Positions 44,457-53,104 of a DNA stretch of 64,000 nucleotides are shown here, piece by piece. Origin of the DNA: Bordetella genomosp. 8 (lineage in GTDB: Bacteria > Pseudomonadota > Gammaproteobacteria > Burkholderiales > Burkholderiaceae_B); the NCBI RefSeq assembly GCF_002119685.1, contig NZ_CP021108.1:1612001-1676000 (forward strand), in the 5' to 3' direction. A model generated the notes under the pieces. The model did not search any database, was not told the origin of the DNA, and saw only the letters and a list, made by a program, of their open reading frames with translations. The stretch's first letter is position 1. Every line of letters starts with the position of its first letter. The position numbers and the translations under genes were made by a program.

Positions 44457-45422
44457 ATGCGCAATACCTTCCTGGATTTCGAACAACCGCTGGCCGAGCT
44501 CGACAATAAGATCGAACAGCTGCGCTTCGTGCAAGCCGACTCCGCGGTCGATATCTCCGACGAAATCGCACGCCTGCAGCAGAAGAGCCAGGCCCTGGCC
44601 AAGGAAATCTACGGCAAGCTGACGCCGTGGCAGACCGCGTTGGTCGCCCGCCATCCGCAGCGGCCGTACACCCTGGATTATGTGCGGGAAATCTTTACGG
44701 ATTTCCATGAATTGCATGGCGACCGCATGTACGCCGACGACCAGTCCATCATCGGCGGCCTGGCGCGCTTCAACGGCACCTCCTGCATGGTCATCGGGCA
44801 CCAGAAGGGCCGCGACACCAAGGAGCGCGCCGCGCGCAACTTCGGCATGCCGCGTCCCGAAGGCTATCGCAAGGCCCTGCGGCTGATGCGCCTGGCGGAA
44901 AAATTCGATATCCCCGTATTCACCTTCGTCGATACGCCGGGCGCCTATCCCGGCATCGGCGCGGAAGAGCGCGGCCAGTCCGAAGCCATCGGCCACAACC
45001 TGTATGCCATGGCCGAATTGCGCGTACCCATCATCGCCACCATCATCGGCGAAGGCGGTTCCGGCGGCGCGCTGGCCATTGCCGTGGGCAACGCGGTGCT
45101 GATGCTGCAATACGCCACCTATTCGGTGATTTCCCCCGAAGGCTGCGCGTCCATCCTGTGGCGCAGCGCCGACAAGGCGCCCGAGGCTGCCGAGGCCCTG
45201 GGCATCACCGCGCCGCGCCTGAAAGACCTGGGGCTGATCGACCGCGTGGTCAACGAACCCGTCGGTGGCGCGCACCGCGATCCGCGCGTCATGGCGCGTT
45301 TGCTGCGGCGCTCGCTCAGCGACACCCTGCGCCAGTTGTCCGGCATGAGCGCGGACCAACTGGTGGAACAGCGCCTGCAACGCGTCCTGGCATACGGCCG
45401 CGTCCAGGAAGCCCGCGTCTAG
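44457..45422 (+). CDS. accA: Acetyl-CoA carboxylase carboxyltransferase subunit alpha
   Basis: Alpha subunit of the carboxyltransferase, 321 aa, the standard length. It moves the carboxyl group from biotin to acetyl-CoA to make malonyl-CoA. Recognisable: [18 protein letters not shown] at the start, [28 protein letters not shown], and [14 protein letters not shown] forming the oxyanion hole. The frame extends 25 codons upstream, but ATG 44457 starts the known N-terminus. Confidence 0.97.
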   Translation: MRNTFLDFEQPLAELDNKIEQLRFVQADSAVDISDEIARLQQKSQALAKEIYGKLTPWQTALVARHPQRPYTLDYVREIFTDFHELHGDRMYADDQSIIGGLARFNGTSCMVIGHQKGRDTKERAARNFGMPRPEGYRKALRLMRLAEKFDIPVFTFVDTPGAYPGIGAEERGQSEAIGHNLYAMAELRVPIIATIIGEGGSGGALAIAVGNAVLMLQYATYSVISPEGCASILWRSADKAPEAAEALGITAPRLKDLGLIDRVVNEPVGGAHRDPRVMARLLRRSLSDTLRQLSGMSADQLVEQRLQRVLAYGRVQEARV

Positions 45423-45440
45423 GTAAACGGTACCCGTGCC

Positions 45441-46526
45441 ATGGCGTCCGGCGTAGCGATCCCAGGCACCGGCGCCGGCCGTGGCGATCCTCCTTCCAGG
45501 CCGGGAGATCCGGCGCTCGCGTTGACGCGGGCCTTGCGCGATGCCCTGGTGTCGATGTCGGCCACGTCGCCGCCGCTGGGCGTCGCGGTCAGCGGCGGGG
45601 CGGATTCGGTGATGCTGGCGGTCCACGCCGCGTCGGTCCTGCGCGAGTTCGCGCGAGATGCCGAAAAGCCCTTGCATCTCCTGCATGTGCACCACGGCCT
45701 GTACGAACAGGCCGACGAGTGGGCGGATGCCGTGCGCCAACTGGGCGCCGCGCTGAACGCCCATGTCCACATCCTGCACGTCCAGGTCGACACTGCGGAC
45801 GGAAGCGGCATCGAGGCCGCCGCCCGCCAGGCGCGTTACGCCGCCATGGCCGAAGCCGCCGCGCGCCAGGGCCTGCGGCATATCCTGTTGGCCCATCATC
45901 GCGACGACCAGGCCGAGACCGTCCTGCTGCGCCTGCTGCGGGGCGCCGGTCCCGCCGGGCTGGCGGCCATGTCGCCGCGCACCGAGCGCGACGGCGTGGT
46001 CTACCTGCGGCCATGGCTGGACGTGCCGCGCGCCACCATCCGCCAGGCCGCCGATGCTTACACGGCCGCGCACGGCTGGCAGCCGGCCCAGGATCCCGCC
46101 AACGCCGACGAACGCTATACCCGTGCCGCCCTGCGCAAACTGCTGGTGCCGGCGCTCGATGCCCGCTGGCCCGGCTGGCAGGCGATCGCGGCCCGGCATG
46201 CCCGCCAGGCCGGCGAAGCCGCCCAGATTCTGGAAGAGGTCGCCCGCGAGGATTTCGCCGCGCTGGAGCCATCGGCTTCGGGAGACAGTTTTTCCCTGGC
46301 GAGGTGGCGGCAGCTGTCGCCCGCCCGCCAGGCGCAGGTGCTACGCCACTGGCTGGCCGGGCAGGGCGCGCGCATGCCGACCGAAGCCCGTCTGGCGGAG
46401 CTGCTGAAGCAATTGCGCCAGTTGCACAGCCTGGGGCATGACCGCCATCTGGTATGGAACCATGCCGATCATTGCGTGCGCTGCGTACGCGGCCGCGTCA
46501 GCGTCGGGCCTCGGGAAGACCGTTGA
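45441..46526 (+). CDS. tilS: tRNA(Ile)-lysidine synthetase
   Basis: N-type ATP pyrophosphatase that makes lysidine at C34 of tRNA-Ile(CAU). 361 aa. The PP-loop SGGADS is at residues 51-56. HVHHGL and LAHHRDDQAET are family motifs, and the C-terminal region is the shorter betaproteobacterial form. It follows accA by 18 bp and is normally essential. Confidence 0.93.
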   Translation: MASGVAIPGTGAGRGDPPSRPGDPALALTRALRDALVSMSATSPPLGVAVSGGADSVMLAVHAASVLREFARDAEKPLHLLHVHHGLYEQADEWADAVRQLGAALNAHVHILHVQVDTADGSGIEAAARQARYAAMAEAAARQGLRHILLAHHRDDQAETVLLRLLRGAGPAGLAAMSPRTERDGVVYLRPWLDVPRATIRQAADAYTAAHGWQPAQDPANADERYTRAALRKLLVPALDARWPGWQAIAARHARQAGEAAQILEEVAREDFAALEPSASGDSFSLARWRQLSPARQAQVLRHWLAGQGARMPTEARLAELLKQLRQLHSLGHDRHLVWNHADHCVRCVRGRVSVGPREDR

Positions 46527-46610
46527 TCGGCGCGCCCCATCGTGGCAGCGCGGTTGCGCGGTCCGGCGGCCCGGCGGGCGCGTGGCCGCGTCCCTGAGCA
46601 CCGAACGCCG

Positions 46611-46646
46611 TTGAACTTCAGCGATTTTTCCCGAACACGCTAAAAT
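46611..46646 (+). promoter_or_regulatory. Probable lysC promoter
   Basis: A strong -10-like TAAAAT (46641-46646, in GCTAAAAT) lies 51 bp before the lysC ATG. A TTGAAC at 46611 is too far for a standard -35 (24 bp); TTCAGC at 46617 is at 18 bp. The 171-bp gap after tilS suggests separate transcription of lysC. Confidence 0.5.
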
Positions 46647-46697
46647 ACCCAGCTTTGCCTGCCGCGCATGACGGCAAGTTTCCAGCCAGAGTACGAG

Positions 46698-47963
46698 ATG
46701 TCCCTGATCGTTCACAAGTATGGCGGTACCTCGATGGGCTCGGTCGAGCGCATCAAGAACGTGGCGCGCCGCGTCGCGAAGTGGCATGCCGCCGGCCACA
46801 AAGTCGTGGTCGTGCCCTCCGCCATGGCAGGGGAAACCAATCGCCTGCTGGGCCTGGCCCGCGAAATCACGCCGCAGCCCGACGGCCGCGAACTGGACAT
46901 GATCGCCGCCACCGGCGAACAGGCGTCCAGTGGGCTGCTGGCCATCGCGCTGCAGGCCGAAGGCGTTCCGGCGCGCAGCTACGCCGGCTGGCAGGTCCCG
47001 GTGCGCACCGATTCCGCCTACACCAAGGCCCGCATCACCTCGATCGACGACGCCCGCATCCGCGCCGACCTGGACGCTGGCCGCGTTGTCATCGTCACGG
47101 GCTTCCAGGGCATCGACGAGGAAGGCCACATCACGACGCTGGGCCGGGGCGGTTCGGATACCTCCGCCGTCGCGGTGGCCGCCGCCCTCAAGGCCGACGA
47201 ATGCCTGATCTACACGGACGTGGACGGCGTCTACACGACCGATCCGCGCGTCGTGCCGGAAGCGCGCCGCATGCCCGTGGTGTCCTTCGAGGAAATGCTG
47301 GAAATGGCCTCGCTGGGCTCCAAGGTCCTGCAGATCCGCTCCGTCGAGTTCGCGGGCAAGTATCGCGTGCCGACGCGCGTGCTGTCCTCGCTGACCGACC
47401 CCATGATTCCGCTCGACGAGGAAATGCGCTCGGGCACGCTGATTACCTTTGAGGATGACGAAAAAATGGAAGCCGCCGTTGTCTCCGGCATCGCCTTCAG
47501 CCGCGACGAAGCCAAGATCACCCTGTTCGCCGTGCCGGACAAGCCGGGCATCGCCTACGCCATCCTGGGCCCCGTCGCCGCCGCCAACATCGACGTCGAC
47601 ATGATCGTGCAGAACCAGTCGGTCGCGGGCACCACGGACTTTTCCTTCACCGTCAACCGCAACGAATTCCTGCGCACCATCGACGTCCTCAAGCGCGACG
47701 TCATGCCCGCCGTGCACGCCCGCGAACTGGTCACCGACGACAAGGTCTGCAAGGTCTCCATCGTCGGCATCGGCATGCGCTCGCACGTCGGCGTCGCCAG
47801 CCTGATGTTCCAGACGCTGTCGAACGAAGGCATCAACATCCAGATGATCAGCACCAGCGAAATCAAGACCTCGGTGATCATCGACGACAAGTACATGGAA
47901 CTGGCCGTTCGCTCGCTGCACAAGGCCTTCGGCCTGGATCAGGCGCCGGGCGAAAAGGCCTGA
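46698..47963 (+). CDS. lysC: Aspartate kinase
   Basis: Monofunctional aspartokinase, 421 aa, first step of Lys/Thr/Met synthesis. The kinase domain has VHKYGGTSMGS (residues 4-14), AATGEQAS and a DVDGVYTTDPR segment. Two ACT domains from about residue 265 bind feedback effectors (LFAVPDKPGIAYAILGPVA and VSIVGIGMRSHVGV). An ATG ten codons earlier is in frame, but the one at 46698 follows AGAGTACGAG and fits the known N-terminus MSLIVHKYGG. Confidence 0.96.
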   Translation: MSLIVHKYGGTSMGSVERIKNVARRVAKWHAAGHKVVVVPSAMAGETNRLLGLAREITPQPDGRELDMIAATGEQASSGLLAIALQAEGVPARSYAGWQVPVRTDSAYTKARITSIDDARIRADLDAGRVVIVTGFQGIDEEGHITTLGRGGSDTSAVAVAAALKADECLIYTDVDGVYTTDPRVVPEARRMPVVSFEEMLEMASLGSKVLQIRSVEFAGKYRVPTRVLSSLTDPMIPLDEEMRSGTLITFEDDEKMEAAVVSGIAFSRDEAKITLFAVPDKPGIAYAILGPVAAANIDVDMIVQNQSVAGTTDFSFTVNRNEFLRTIDVLKRDVMPAVHARELVTDDKVCKVSIVGIGMRSHVGVASLMFQTLSNEGINIQMISTSEIKTSVIIDDKYMELAVRSLHKAFGLDQAPGEKA

Positions 47964-48037
47964 GCCTGCCTCTGTTGAATTCGCTGCCCTCGTCCCCGGT
48001 TGAACGGGCCGGATGACAGCGAAGCCCGCGGTTCTTA

Positions 48038-48046
48038 TGCTAGAAT
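48038..48046 (+). promoter_or_regulatory. Extended -10 promoter element of tRNA-Ser
   Basis: TGCTAGAAT (TG at 48038-48039, -10 hexamer TAGAAT at 48041-48046) stands 12 bases before the tRNA. No good -35 hexamer is seen at 17 bp, in keeping with an extended -10 promoter. Confidence 0.6.
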
Positions 48047-48058
48047 CGCGAATTCTTC

Positions 48059-48151
48059 GGAGACGTGCCCGAGAGGCTGAAGGGGCTCCCCTGCTAAGGG
48101 AGTATGTGGCTAAAAACTGCATCGTGGGTTCGAATCCCACCGTCTCCGCCA
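48059..48151 (+). tRNA. tRNA-Ser (anticodon GCU)
   Basis: 93-base class II tRNA with encoded CCA end (48149-48151). The acceptor stem GGAGACG pairs with CGTCTCC; the anticodon loop CTGCTAA reads GCU; a long variable arm follows; the T arm has the GTTCGAATC loop. It decodes AGC/AGU. It follows lysC by about 95 bp with its own promoter. Confidence 0.97.
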
Positions 48152-48158
48152 AGACACC

Positions 48159-48177
48159 CATCAGACCCGTTCTGATG
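48159..48177 (+). repeat. Short hairpin after tRNA-Ser
   Basis: CATCAGA and TCTGATG arms (7 bp) around a 5-base loop lie 7 bases past the tRNA 3' end. Probably part of the tRNA 3' trailer or a processing signal. Confidence 0.5.
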
Positions 48178-48180
48178 ACG

Positions 48181-48216
48181 AAAAACCCGCACAGCGCGAG
48201 CTCTGCGGGTTTTTTG
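48181..48216 (+). terminator. Rho-independent terminator of tRNA-Ser
   Basis: An 11-bp stem with arms AAAAACCCGCA and TGCGGGTTTTT encloses a 12-base GC-rich loop region and ends in a run of T. It is a textbook intrinsic terminator for the tRNA transcript. Confidence 0.9.
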
Positions 48217-48217
48217 T

Positions 48218-48350
48218 TCACACCAGGATGATCGACTCGCTATAGGCCGCGACTTTTTCGTTGTGTGTAATCAGGCGGCGTGCTTCCGGGTAGCGTTCGG
48301 CTCTCAGCAATCGCCCGCGGGGCAATGTGGGTGCCCAGAAGTACATTCAC
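48218..48350 (-). pseudogene. Remnant of a VapC-type PIN-domain toxin gene
   Basis: From a GTG at 48350 the frame begins VNVLLGTHIAPRAIAES, resembling the start of a PIN toxin (usually LLDTHIALWA), with the first catalytic Asp changed to Gly. Reading one base shifted, the following DNA encodes RLLRAERYPEARRLITHN...AAYSESIILV and a stop at 48218, which matches the C-terminal end of the same toxins (normally DRLLVAQA...RLITHD..VAAY). About 80 codons of the middle are missing and the two halves are in different frames. This is a deletion remnant, convergent with the tRNA terminator. Confidence 0.75.
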
Positions 48351-48594
48351 GTATGGGGCCACCTGAGAACAGGTCAGCGATCTGATCATTGTCGTCGTCG
48401 ATATCATCGGGGACTTCTAAGCGGCCCTTCGCCACGCCGAGCCGTCTGTTCGTTGCCAACTTTGGTATCGCGACCAACTTCGCAGCCGGCCGGCCGTTGC
48501 GCGCTATGACGATCTCATTTTCCTTGCCAAGTTCGATCGCCTCGATCAACTTGGAAAGCGTTGTTCTGGCCTCATGAATGCCCACGAAACGCAT
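48304..48594 (-). CDS. Phd/YefM-family antitoxin
   Basis: Antitoxin-like protein of 96 aa. Residues 1-60 are the DNA-binding Phd part (VGIHEARTTLSKLIEAIELGKE, then VIARNGRPAAKLVAIP), followed by an acidic toxin-binding segment (VPDDIDDDNDQIADLFSG). The final residues after about 78 look like read-through into the deleted toxin gene, since intact relatives end near DLFSG. GGGAGA precedes the ATG. Its toxin is the broken PIN gene that follows; it may still act as a repressor or have become an orphan antitoxin. Confidence 0.85.
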   Translation of the reverse strand: MRFVGIHEARTTLSKLIEAIELGKENEIVIARNGRPAAKLVAIPKLATNRRLGVAKGRLEVPDDIDDDNDQIADLFSGGPIRECTSGHPHCPAGDC

Positions 48595-48708
48595 GTTTTT
48601 CTCCCTGGGAGCAACGTTAGCTTAGGCTAGCTGACGTTGTGCAGCACGGACGGCTTTGGCGCAGGACTCGGTTCGTGTTGTAACGCCAGCTTGCTGCCCA
48701 ACCGCTGC

Positions 48709-49446
48709 CTACTTCCCGCTGCGCTGTTCCCGCACGTAATCCCACGACGCGCCGATCAGCGCACGCGCGGCGGCTTCGCTGGCGGTGGGGTCGCGTTCGG
48801 CGACGGTGCGGGCGAGCGTGGTCCAGTCGGTGGCGGATTGCTGGCGGCGCTCCTTGGAGCCGAACACCACGCTCTTGCCGCGCACCATGACGCGCCACAG
48901 GGACTGGTTGGAGATCAGTTGGTACATGTCCGACAGCCACTTGCTGTTGGACATGGCGATCAGCAGCGCCTGCGCGGACAGCACTTCGCGCTTGTAGATC
49001 GTGGCGCTGGCGTCGTTGTCGGCCAGGATACGCAGATGGTGGGTGGCTTCGACGAATTGGTCGATGTCTTCCTGGGACGCCAGGCGTGCCGCCCGCGACG
49101 ACGCCAGGCCGAGCAGCATGGCGCGCAGTTCGTACAGCTCGGCGATTTCCGCCATGTCGACTTCGATCACCCGGCAGCCGAAACGTGGCAGCTTTTCGAC
49201 GAAGTGATGTCGTTCCAGCTGCGCCAGCGCGTCGCGTATGGTCGCGCGGCTGACCTTGTATTCCTCCGCCAATGCGATTTCGGGAAGGCGCGCGCCGGAA
49301 GGGATTTCGCCGTCCAGGATGGCTTGCAGGAGCTTGTCCGCGACCTGCTCGGGCAAGGATTGGGGGCTGTAGCCGCCGGCGTCGGCGCGGCGGCGCGGCG
49401 TGCTGGGCGAGCGGGGAGTGCGGGGCGTGGCGTCGGCCTCGGTCAT
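48709..49446 (-). CDS. GntR-family (FadR/FCD type) transcriptional regulator
   Basis: GntR regulator of 245 aa. The winged HTH is near residues 25-90 (LPEQVADKLLQAILDGEIPSG, then VSRATIRDALAQLERHH), and the helical FCD effector domain follows. ATG 49446 is used because the longer frame only adds Arg-rich sequence. Divergent from a Bug gene, with a perfect 16-bp palindrome between. It likely represses the Bug/deacetylase/tautomerase unit. Confidence 0.9.
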   Translation of the reverse strand: MTEADATPRTPRSPSTPRRRADAGGYSPQSLPEQVADKLLQAILDGEIPSGARLPEIALAEEYKVSRATIRDALAQLERHHFVEKLPRFGCRVIEVDMAEIAELYELRAMLLGLASSRAARLASQEDIDQFVEATHHLRILADNDASATIYKREVLSAQALLIAMSNSKWLSDMYQLISNQSLWRVMVRGKSVVFGSKERRQQSATDWTTLARTVAERDPTASEAAARALIGASWDYVREQRSGK

Positions 49447-49566
49447 GGGCGGCAAATAAGTCCTGTGTCCTGATGCGCGCGGCTGCGTGAACGAAGGGAA
49501 TCTTACCGCGCCGCGTACCCGCCGGCGTGCGGCCGCCCTGCGGGAAATCCCCGGGTTCACACATCA

Positions 49567-49582
49567 TGTCGACATGTCGACA
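49567..49582. promoter_or_regulatory. Perfect 16-bp palindrome, candidate GntR operator
   Basis: TGTCGACATGTCGACA is self-complementary over 16 bases and contains two overlapping TGTCGACA units. It lies between the GntR gene and the Bug gene at 49722 in a region otherwise without genes (49447-49721). The TGT...ACA ends are like known FCD-type GntR sites. Confidence 0.65.
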
Positions 49583-49721
49583 ATGGTATCGACCGTCTTC
49601 CAGGAGGCTGGCTCGCCTGGCTGTGTAGCCGACGCCAACCGCCCGTCAGGCGGATCTGACGCGCGCACGTACGCGCCTACCGCGACCTCGACGCCAGGTC
49701 GCATCGTCAAGGGGAATTGAC

Positions 49722-50720
49722 GTGAACAGTGCTGTTAACAAGCAGTGGCGGCCAGGCCGGTTCCTGGCCCTGTCCGCCGCATCCTGGCTGATCCACGCCG
49801 CCGCCACGGCCGCGAGTTCGCTATGTCCCGCGGGATCGATACAGCTGATCGTGCCGTGGCCGGCCGGCGGCGGCACCGACCTGCAGGCCCGCGTCATCGC
49901 CGAACCGCTTGCCCAGCGCCTGGGCAAGCAGATCGTGGTGGTGAACCGGCCGGGCGCCGGTGGCGTGGTGGGCACCAACAGCTTCGTCAACAATGCGAAG
50001 CCCGACGGCTGCACGCTCTTGCTGGCGACCGGCGCCGCCAATACCGCCGCGCCATATCTGTTCAAGGACCTGCAGTACGACCCGGTGGCCGACTTCACCC
50101 CGGTCGCGTTCATCGCCGCCGCGCCCAACGTCCTGTACGTAGGCAGCAAGTCCCCCTACAAGACCGCGCAGGACTTCATCGCGGCGGCCCGCGCCAACCC
50201 GGGCAAGTACACCTACGGCAGTGGCGGCATCGGCGCGTCCAGCCACCTGGCCGGTGCCTTGTTCACCAAGCTGGCCGGACTGGATATGGTCCACGTGCCA
50301 TACCAGGGGGCGGCGCCCGCGCTGGCCGCGCTGCTGGGCGGGCAGGTGGACATCTCCGTCGACACGGCGGCGCAGATCGCCCAGGTGCGTTCGGGCGGCC
50401 TGCGTGCGCTGGCCGTGGCGTCCCAGCGCCGCCTGCAGGCGCTGCCCGACGTCCCGACCTTCGACGAAGTCGGTGTCAAGGGGCTGTACTACGCCTTCTG
50501 GGGCGGCGTGGCGGGGCCCAAGGGCATGCCGCCGGCCATGGTCCAGGAGCTGAACCAGGCCGTCAACGACGTCGTGAACGAGCCCAAGGTGCGCGACTAT
50601 TTCATCGCCAACGGCGGCGAAGTGAATCCCATGACGCCAGCCGCGTTCAAGTCCTTCTGGCTGGATGAATTGAAACGCAACAAGGACATCGTCGCGCTGG
50701 CAGGGGCAAAGGCGAATTGA
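49722..50720 (+). CDS. Bug/TctC-family periplasmic substrate-binding protein
   Basis: TctC-type receptor, 332 aa, GTG start at 49722 after AAGGGGAATTGAC. A long n-region precedes the hydrophobic core LALSAASWLIHAAATAAS. Motifs: VPWPAGGGTDLQAR, AKPDGCTLLLATG (Cys in place of the usual Tyr), and HVPYQGAAPALAALLGG. The VPWPAGG variant is slightly different from the VGFxxGG pattern in the others. First gene of a unit with the NodB-like deacetylase and tautomerase. Confidence 0.92.
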   Translation: MNSAVNKQWRPGRFLALSAASWLIHAAATAASSLCPAGSIQLIVPWPAGGGTDLQARVIAEPLAQRLGKQIVVVNRPGAGGVVGTNSFVNNAKPDGCTLLLATGAANTAAPYLFKDLQYDPVADFTPVAFIAAAPNVLYVGSKSPYKTAQDFIAAARANPGKYTYGSGGIGASSHLAGALFTKLAGLDMVHVPYQGAAPALAALLGGQVDISVDTAAQIAQVRSGGLRALAVASQRRLQALPDVPTFDEVGVKGLYYAFWGGVAGPKGMPPAMVQELNQAVNDVVNEPKVRDYFIANGGEVNPMTPAAFKSFWLDELKRNKDIVALAGAKAN

Positions 50721-50757
50721 GCGCCGGCGAACCCCGGCATTCGGAGGAGACTAGCGT

Positions 50758-51738
50758 ATGAAAGAAGTGAAAATCGTCGTCACCATGGATTGCGAGCCCA
50801 GGAAGCATGCGGCCCACCCCGAAGCCACGGGGCCGGCGGAGTGGTCGCTGGGGCAGCGCGCGGTCGAGGGCTATGCGGACATCGCAAGCCGCTTCGGGCT
50901 GCCGGTGACCTTTTTCGTCCATCCCGAAACCGCCATCGAGCAGGCGGCGGTCTACGACCGCTTGCGCAACCAGGGCGCCTGCCTGGGCCTGCACGTGCAC
51001 GCATGGAAGTTCGCCATGTCGTACCACGCGGGCAAGCGCTATATGTCGCATTACGGCGCGTTGTCGGATGCGGAGCAATACGGGGTGCTGGGGGAGGCCG
51101 GCGCACTGTGGAAACAGGCGCTGGGCGACTGGCCGCTGTACTTCCGGCCGGGCACGTTCTCGGCCAACGACAGTATCTTCAGGATCTTGGCGGACATGGG
51201 CTTTCGCGGAGGGTCCTGTTCCGTACCGGGCCGGATGATGCCGGAGATGCAGGCAATCTGGGCCGGCGCGCCGGCGGACGCGCATCGCACGCATCCGAGC
51301 TTCCGGCAGATCGCCGGCGCGATGGACTTCGTCAATATGCCCGTGGCGGTGGATTTCTCGCGCTCGCTGGCCACGTCCAAGGGCTGGGCCTTCCATCCCG
51401 ATCTGCGCCCGGACACCGATTGGGCTACGCAGTACGGGTTGAGCTACGACGAAATCGCGGAAAGCATGGTCCGGCAGCTTGTCGAACGTGCTCCGCGCGT
51501 GCCGGTTATCAACCTGATCTCGCACAACCACTACGACTATCGCGATGACAGCGATCCGGCGCGTATCCGCTACGAGCAGTCCTTGACCGCGCTTCACGCG
51601 GCGTGCGACAGGGCGGGTATCAAGCCGGTAGGCGCGACCTTGCAGCAGGTGGTGGACGAAGTGCTTGCCCTGCCGGCGGACGTCGCCGCGCCGGTTTTCG
51701 AAGGCAACATCATGGACAAAGAGGCCGGCAAGGCCTGA
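50758..51738 (+). CDS. Polysaccharide deacetylase (NodB)-fold hydrolase
   Basis: A 326-aa protein with a NodB-type barrel and no signal peptide, so probably cytoplasmic. The first motif Asp11 is in VVTMDCEP; metal histidines are probably His79 and His81 in GLHVHAW; FRPGTFSAND and LISHNHYDYRDD are later motifs. Cytoplasmic members of this fold also work on small molecules such as allantoin or amides. Next to a Bug and a tautomerase, a small-molecule role is more likely than cell-wall deacetylation. GGAGGAGAC precedes the ATG region. Confidence 0.8.
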   Translation: MKEVKIVVTMDCEPRKHAAHPEATGPAEWSLGQRAVEGYADIASRFGLPVTFFVHPETAIEQAAVYDRLRNQGACLGLHVHAWKFAMSYHAGKRYMSHYGALSDAEQYGVLGEAGALWKQALGDWPLYFRPGTFSANDSIFRILADMGFRGGSCSVPGRMMPEMQAIWAGAPADAHRTHPSFRQIAGAMDFVNMPVAVDFSRSLATSKGWAFHPDLRPDTDWATQYGLSYDEIAESMVRQLVERAPRVPVINLISHNHYDYRDDSDPARIRYEQSLTALHAACDRAGIKPVGATLQQVVDEVLALPADVAAPVFEGNIMDKEAGKA

Positions 51739-51781
51739 AAATCCCACGGCGCTTCATTCACCGCGAACCAAGGAAAACGCA

Positions 51782-51982
51782 ATGCCGTACGTACGTATAG
51801 AAATGCTGGAAGGCCGCACCGAGGAACAGAAGGCGGCGATCGCCAAGGTGGTGACGCAAGCCATGGAGGACCACGCCGGCGCGCCGCCGCAAAGCGTCTT
51901 CGTGGTGTTCGAGGATGTGGCTCGGGAAAACTGGGCGGTTGGCGGAACATTGATCTCGCAACGCAAGCCCGCCGCATCCTAG
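51782..51982 (+). CDS. 4-oxalocrotonate tautomerase family protein
   Basis: Small tautomerase, 66 aa. After removal of Met the catalytic Pro1 is exposed (PYVRIEMLEGRTEEQKAAI). It typically isomerises 2-hydroxymuconate or similar enols, or hydrolyses halogenated acids. It starts 43 bp after the deacetylase gene in the same unit; the same frame extends upstream as a shadow. The substrate is unknown, but Pro1 is intact. Confidence 0.87.
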   Translation: MPYVRIEMLEGRTEEQKAAIAKVVTQAMEDHAGAPPQSVFVVFEDVARENWAVGGTLISQRKPAAS

Positions 51983-51990
51983 ACGGTTTT

Positions 51991-52980
51991 TCAATCAGGG
52001 CGACGAGCCCCACGACGCCTGTTGCTCCGCGCCGCGCCGGCGGCGACCAATGCGCGCCGCAGCCGCGCCAGGAGCGGGTCGGCCCCGCTGGCGCGGCGCC
52101 AGATCAGCGAGATCGACATGCGTGGCAACAGGGCGTCGGTAGCGATCGCGTGCAGCCGCCCCGTGGCGATGTGCGGGCGCGCAAGGGCCTGCGGCGCGAT
52201 TCCCAGCAGATCCGTCGCGGCCACGATCTCCATGTTCGAATGGGCCGACACCGATTCGATCGTCGGGGCCGGCGGCACCATGCCGCGCTCCAGGAACAAC
52301 TCGTCAAAGACCAGCCGGGTGGATGAAGGGACGGGCTGAAGCACCCAGTGGTGTTGCGCCAGCGCCGCCAGATCCACGCGGCGGTGCGTGCTCAGCGGAT
52401 GCCCTGGCCGGCACACCAGGCAGCGCTGCTCGTCATACAGCTTGAGCTGTTCGATGCGCGCTTCGTGCGGGGCCTTCGCCCATGGCGTGCCGACGCGGCC
52501 GATGATGCAATCGAGTTCCCCGCGCATCAAGGTATCGGTCAATCCTTCCACCGTGCCTTCCGAAATTTCGATCTGCACGTCGGGCGACTCTTCGAGCAGC
52601 AGCGACAAGGCCTTGGGCAGCAGTTCCAGCGTCGCCAGCGTGAGCGCGCCGACACGCAGGCGCAGTCCTTCATGCTGCTGGGCGCGTAAGGCTTCTTCGT
52701 GAGCAGCGCCTACTTCGGCCAGGGCGATCGAAAAACGCCGCAGCGCGGCGCGCGCGGCCGGCGTCAGCAGCACGCCCTGCGCGGTGCGCTCGACCATGCG
52801 GATGCCGAACTGGGCTTCCAGTTCTTTCAGCATGGCGCTGACGGCCGGCTGGGTCAGGTGCATGGCCTGCGCCGCGCGCGTGATGGATTTTTCGCTTTCC
52901 AGCAGATGCATCAGGTGCAGGTGCCTGAGCTTGAGGTGCCCGTAGGCGAAATCGCGGTCGTCCGGCATCGTGGCAGTCAT
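51991..52980 (-). CDS. LysR-family transcriptional regulator
   Basis: LysR-type protein, 329 aa. HTH at residues 15-75 (KLRHLHLMHLLESEKSITRAA, then LTQPAVSAMLKELEAQFG), a GbpR/CbbR-like version. The effector domain begins with LRLRVGALTLATLELLP. It is divergent from the Bug - D-glutamate-cyclase-like - M24 operon at 53105, with a 124-bp gap. Its 3' end is 8 bp from the tautomerase stop. Confidence 0.9.
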   Translation of the reverse strand: MTATMPDDRDFAYGHLKLRHLHLMHLLESEKSITRAAQAMHLTQPAVSAMLKELEAQFGIRMVERTAQGVLLTPAARAALRRFSIALAEVGAAHEEALRAQQHEGLRLRVGALTLATLELLPKALSLLLEESPDVQIEISEGTVEGLTDTLMRGELDCIIGRVGTPWAKAPHEARIEQLKLYDEQRCLVCRPGHPLSTHRRVDLAALAQHHWVLQPVPSSTRLVFDELFLERGMVPPAPTIESVSAHSNMEIVAATDLLGIAPQALARPHIATGRLHAIATDALLPRMSISLIWRRASGADPLLARLRRALVAAGAARSNRRRGARRPD

Positions 52981-53104
52981 AGGCTTTTTTTATATCCCCA
53001 TCCAAATTATCCGTTACTTGCCGGCGCGCAGGTAGGTGGATACTGGCAGCACCAATACAAAGACATGCGGTTGCCCGACAGCCGCGGATCCAAGGGGTTA
53101 GACC

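Noticed and set aside
48059..48594. Genomic island with integrase at tRNA-Ser
   Set aside because: No integrase gene and no direct repeat of the tRNA 3' end were found within the window; only the toxin-antitoxin remnant lies beside it.
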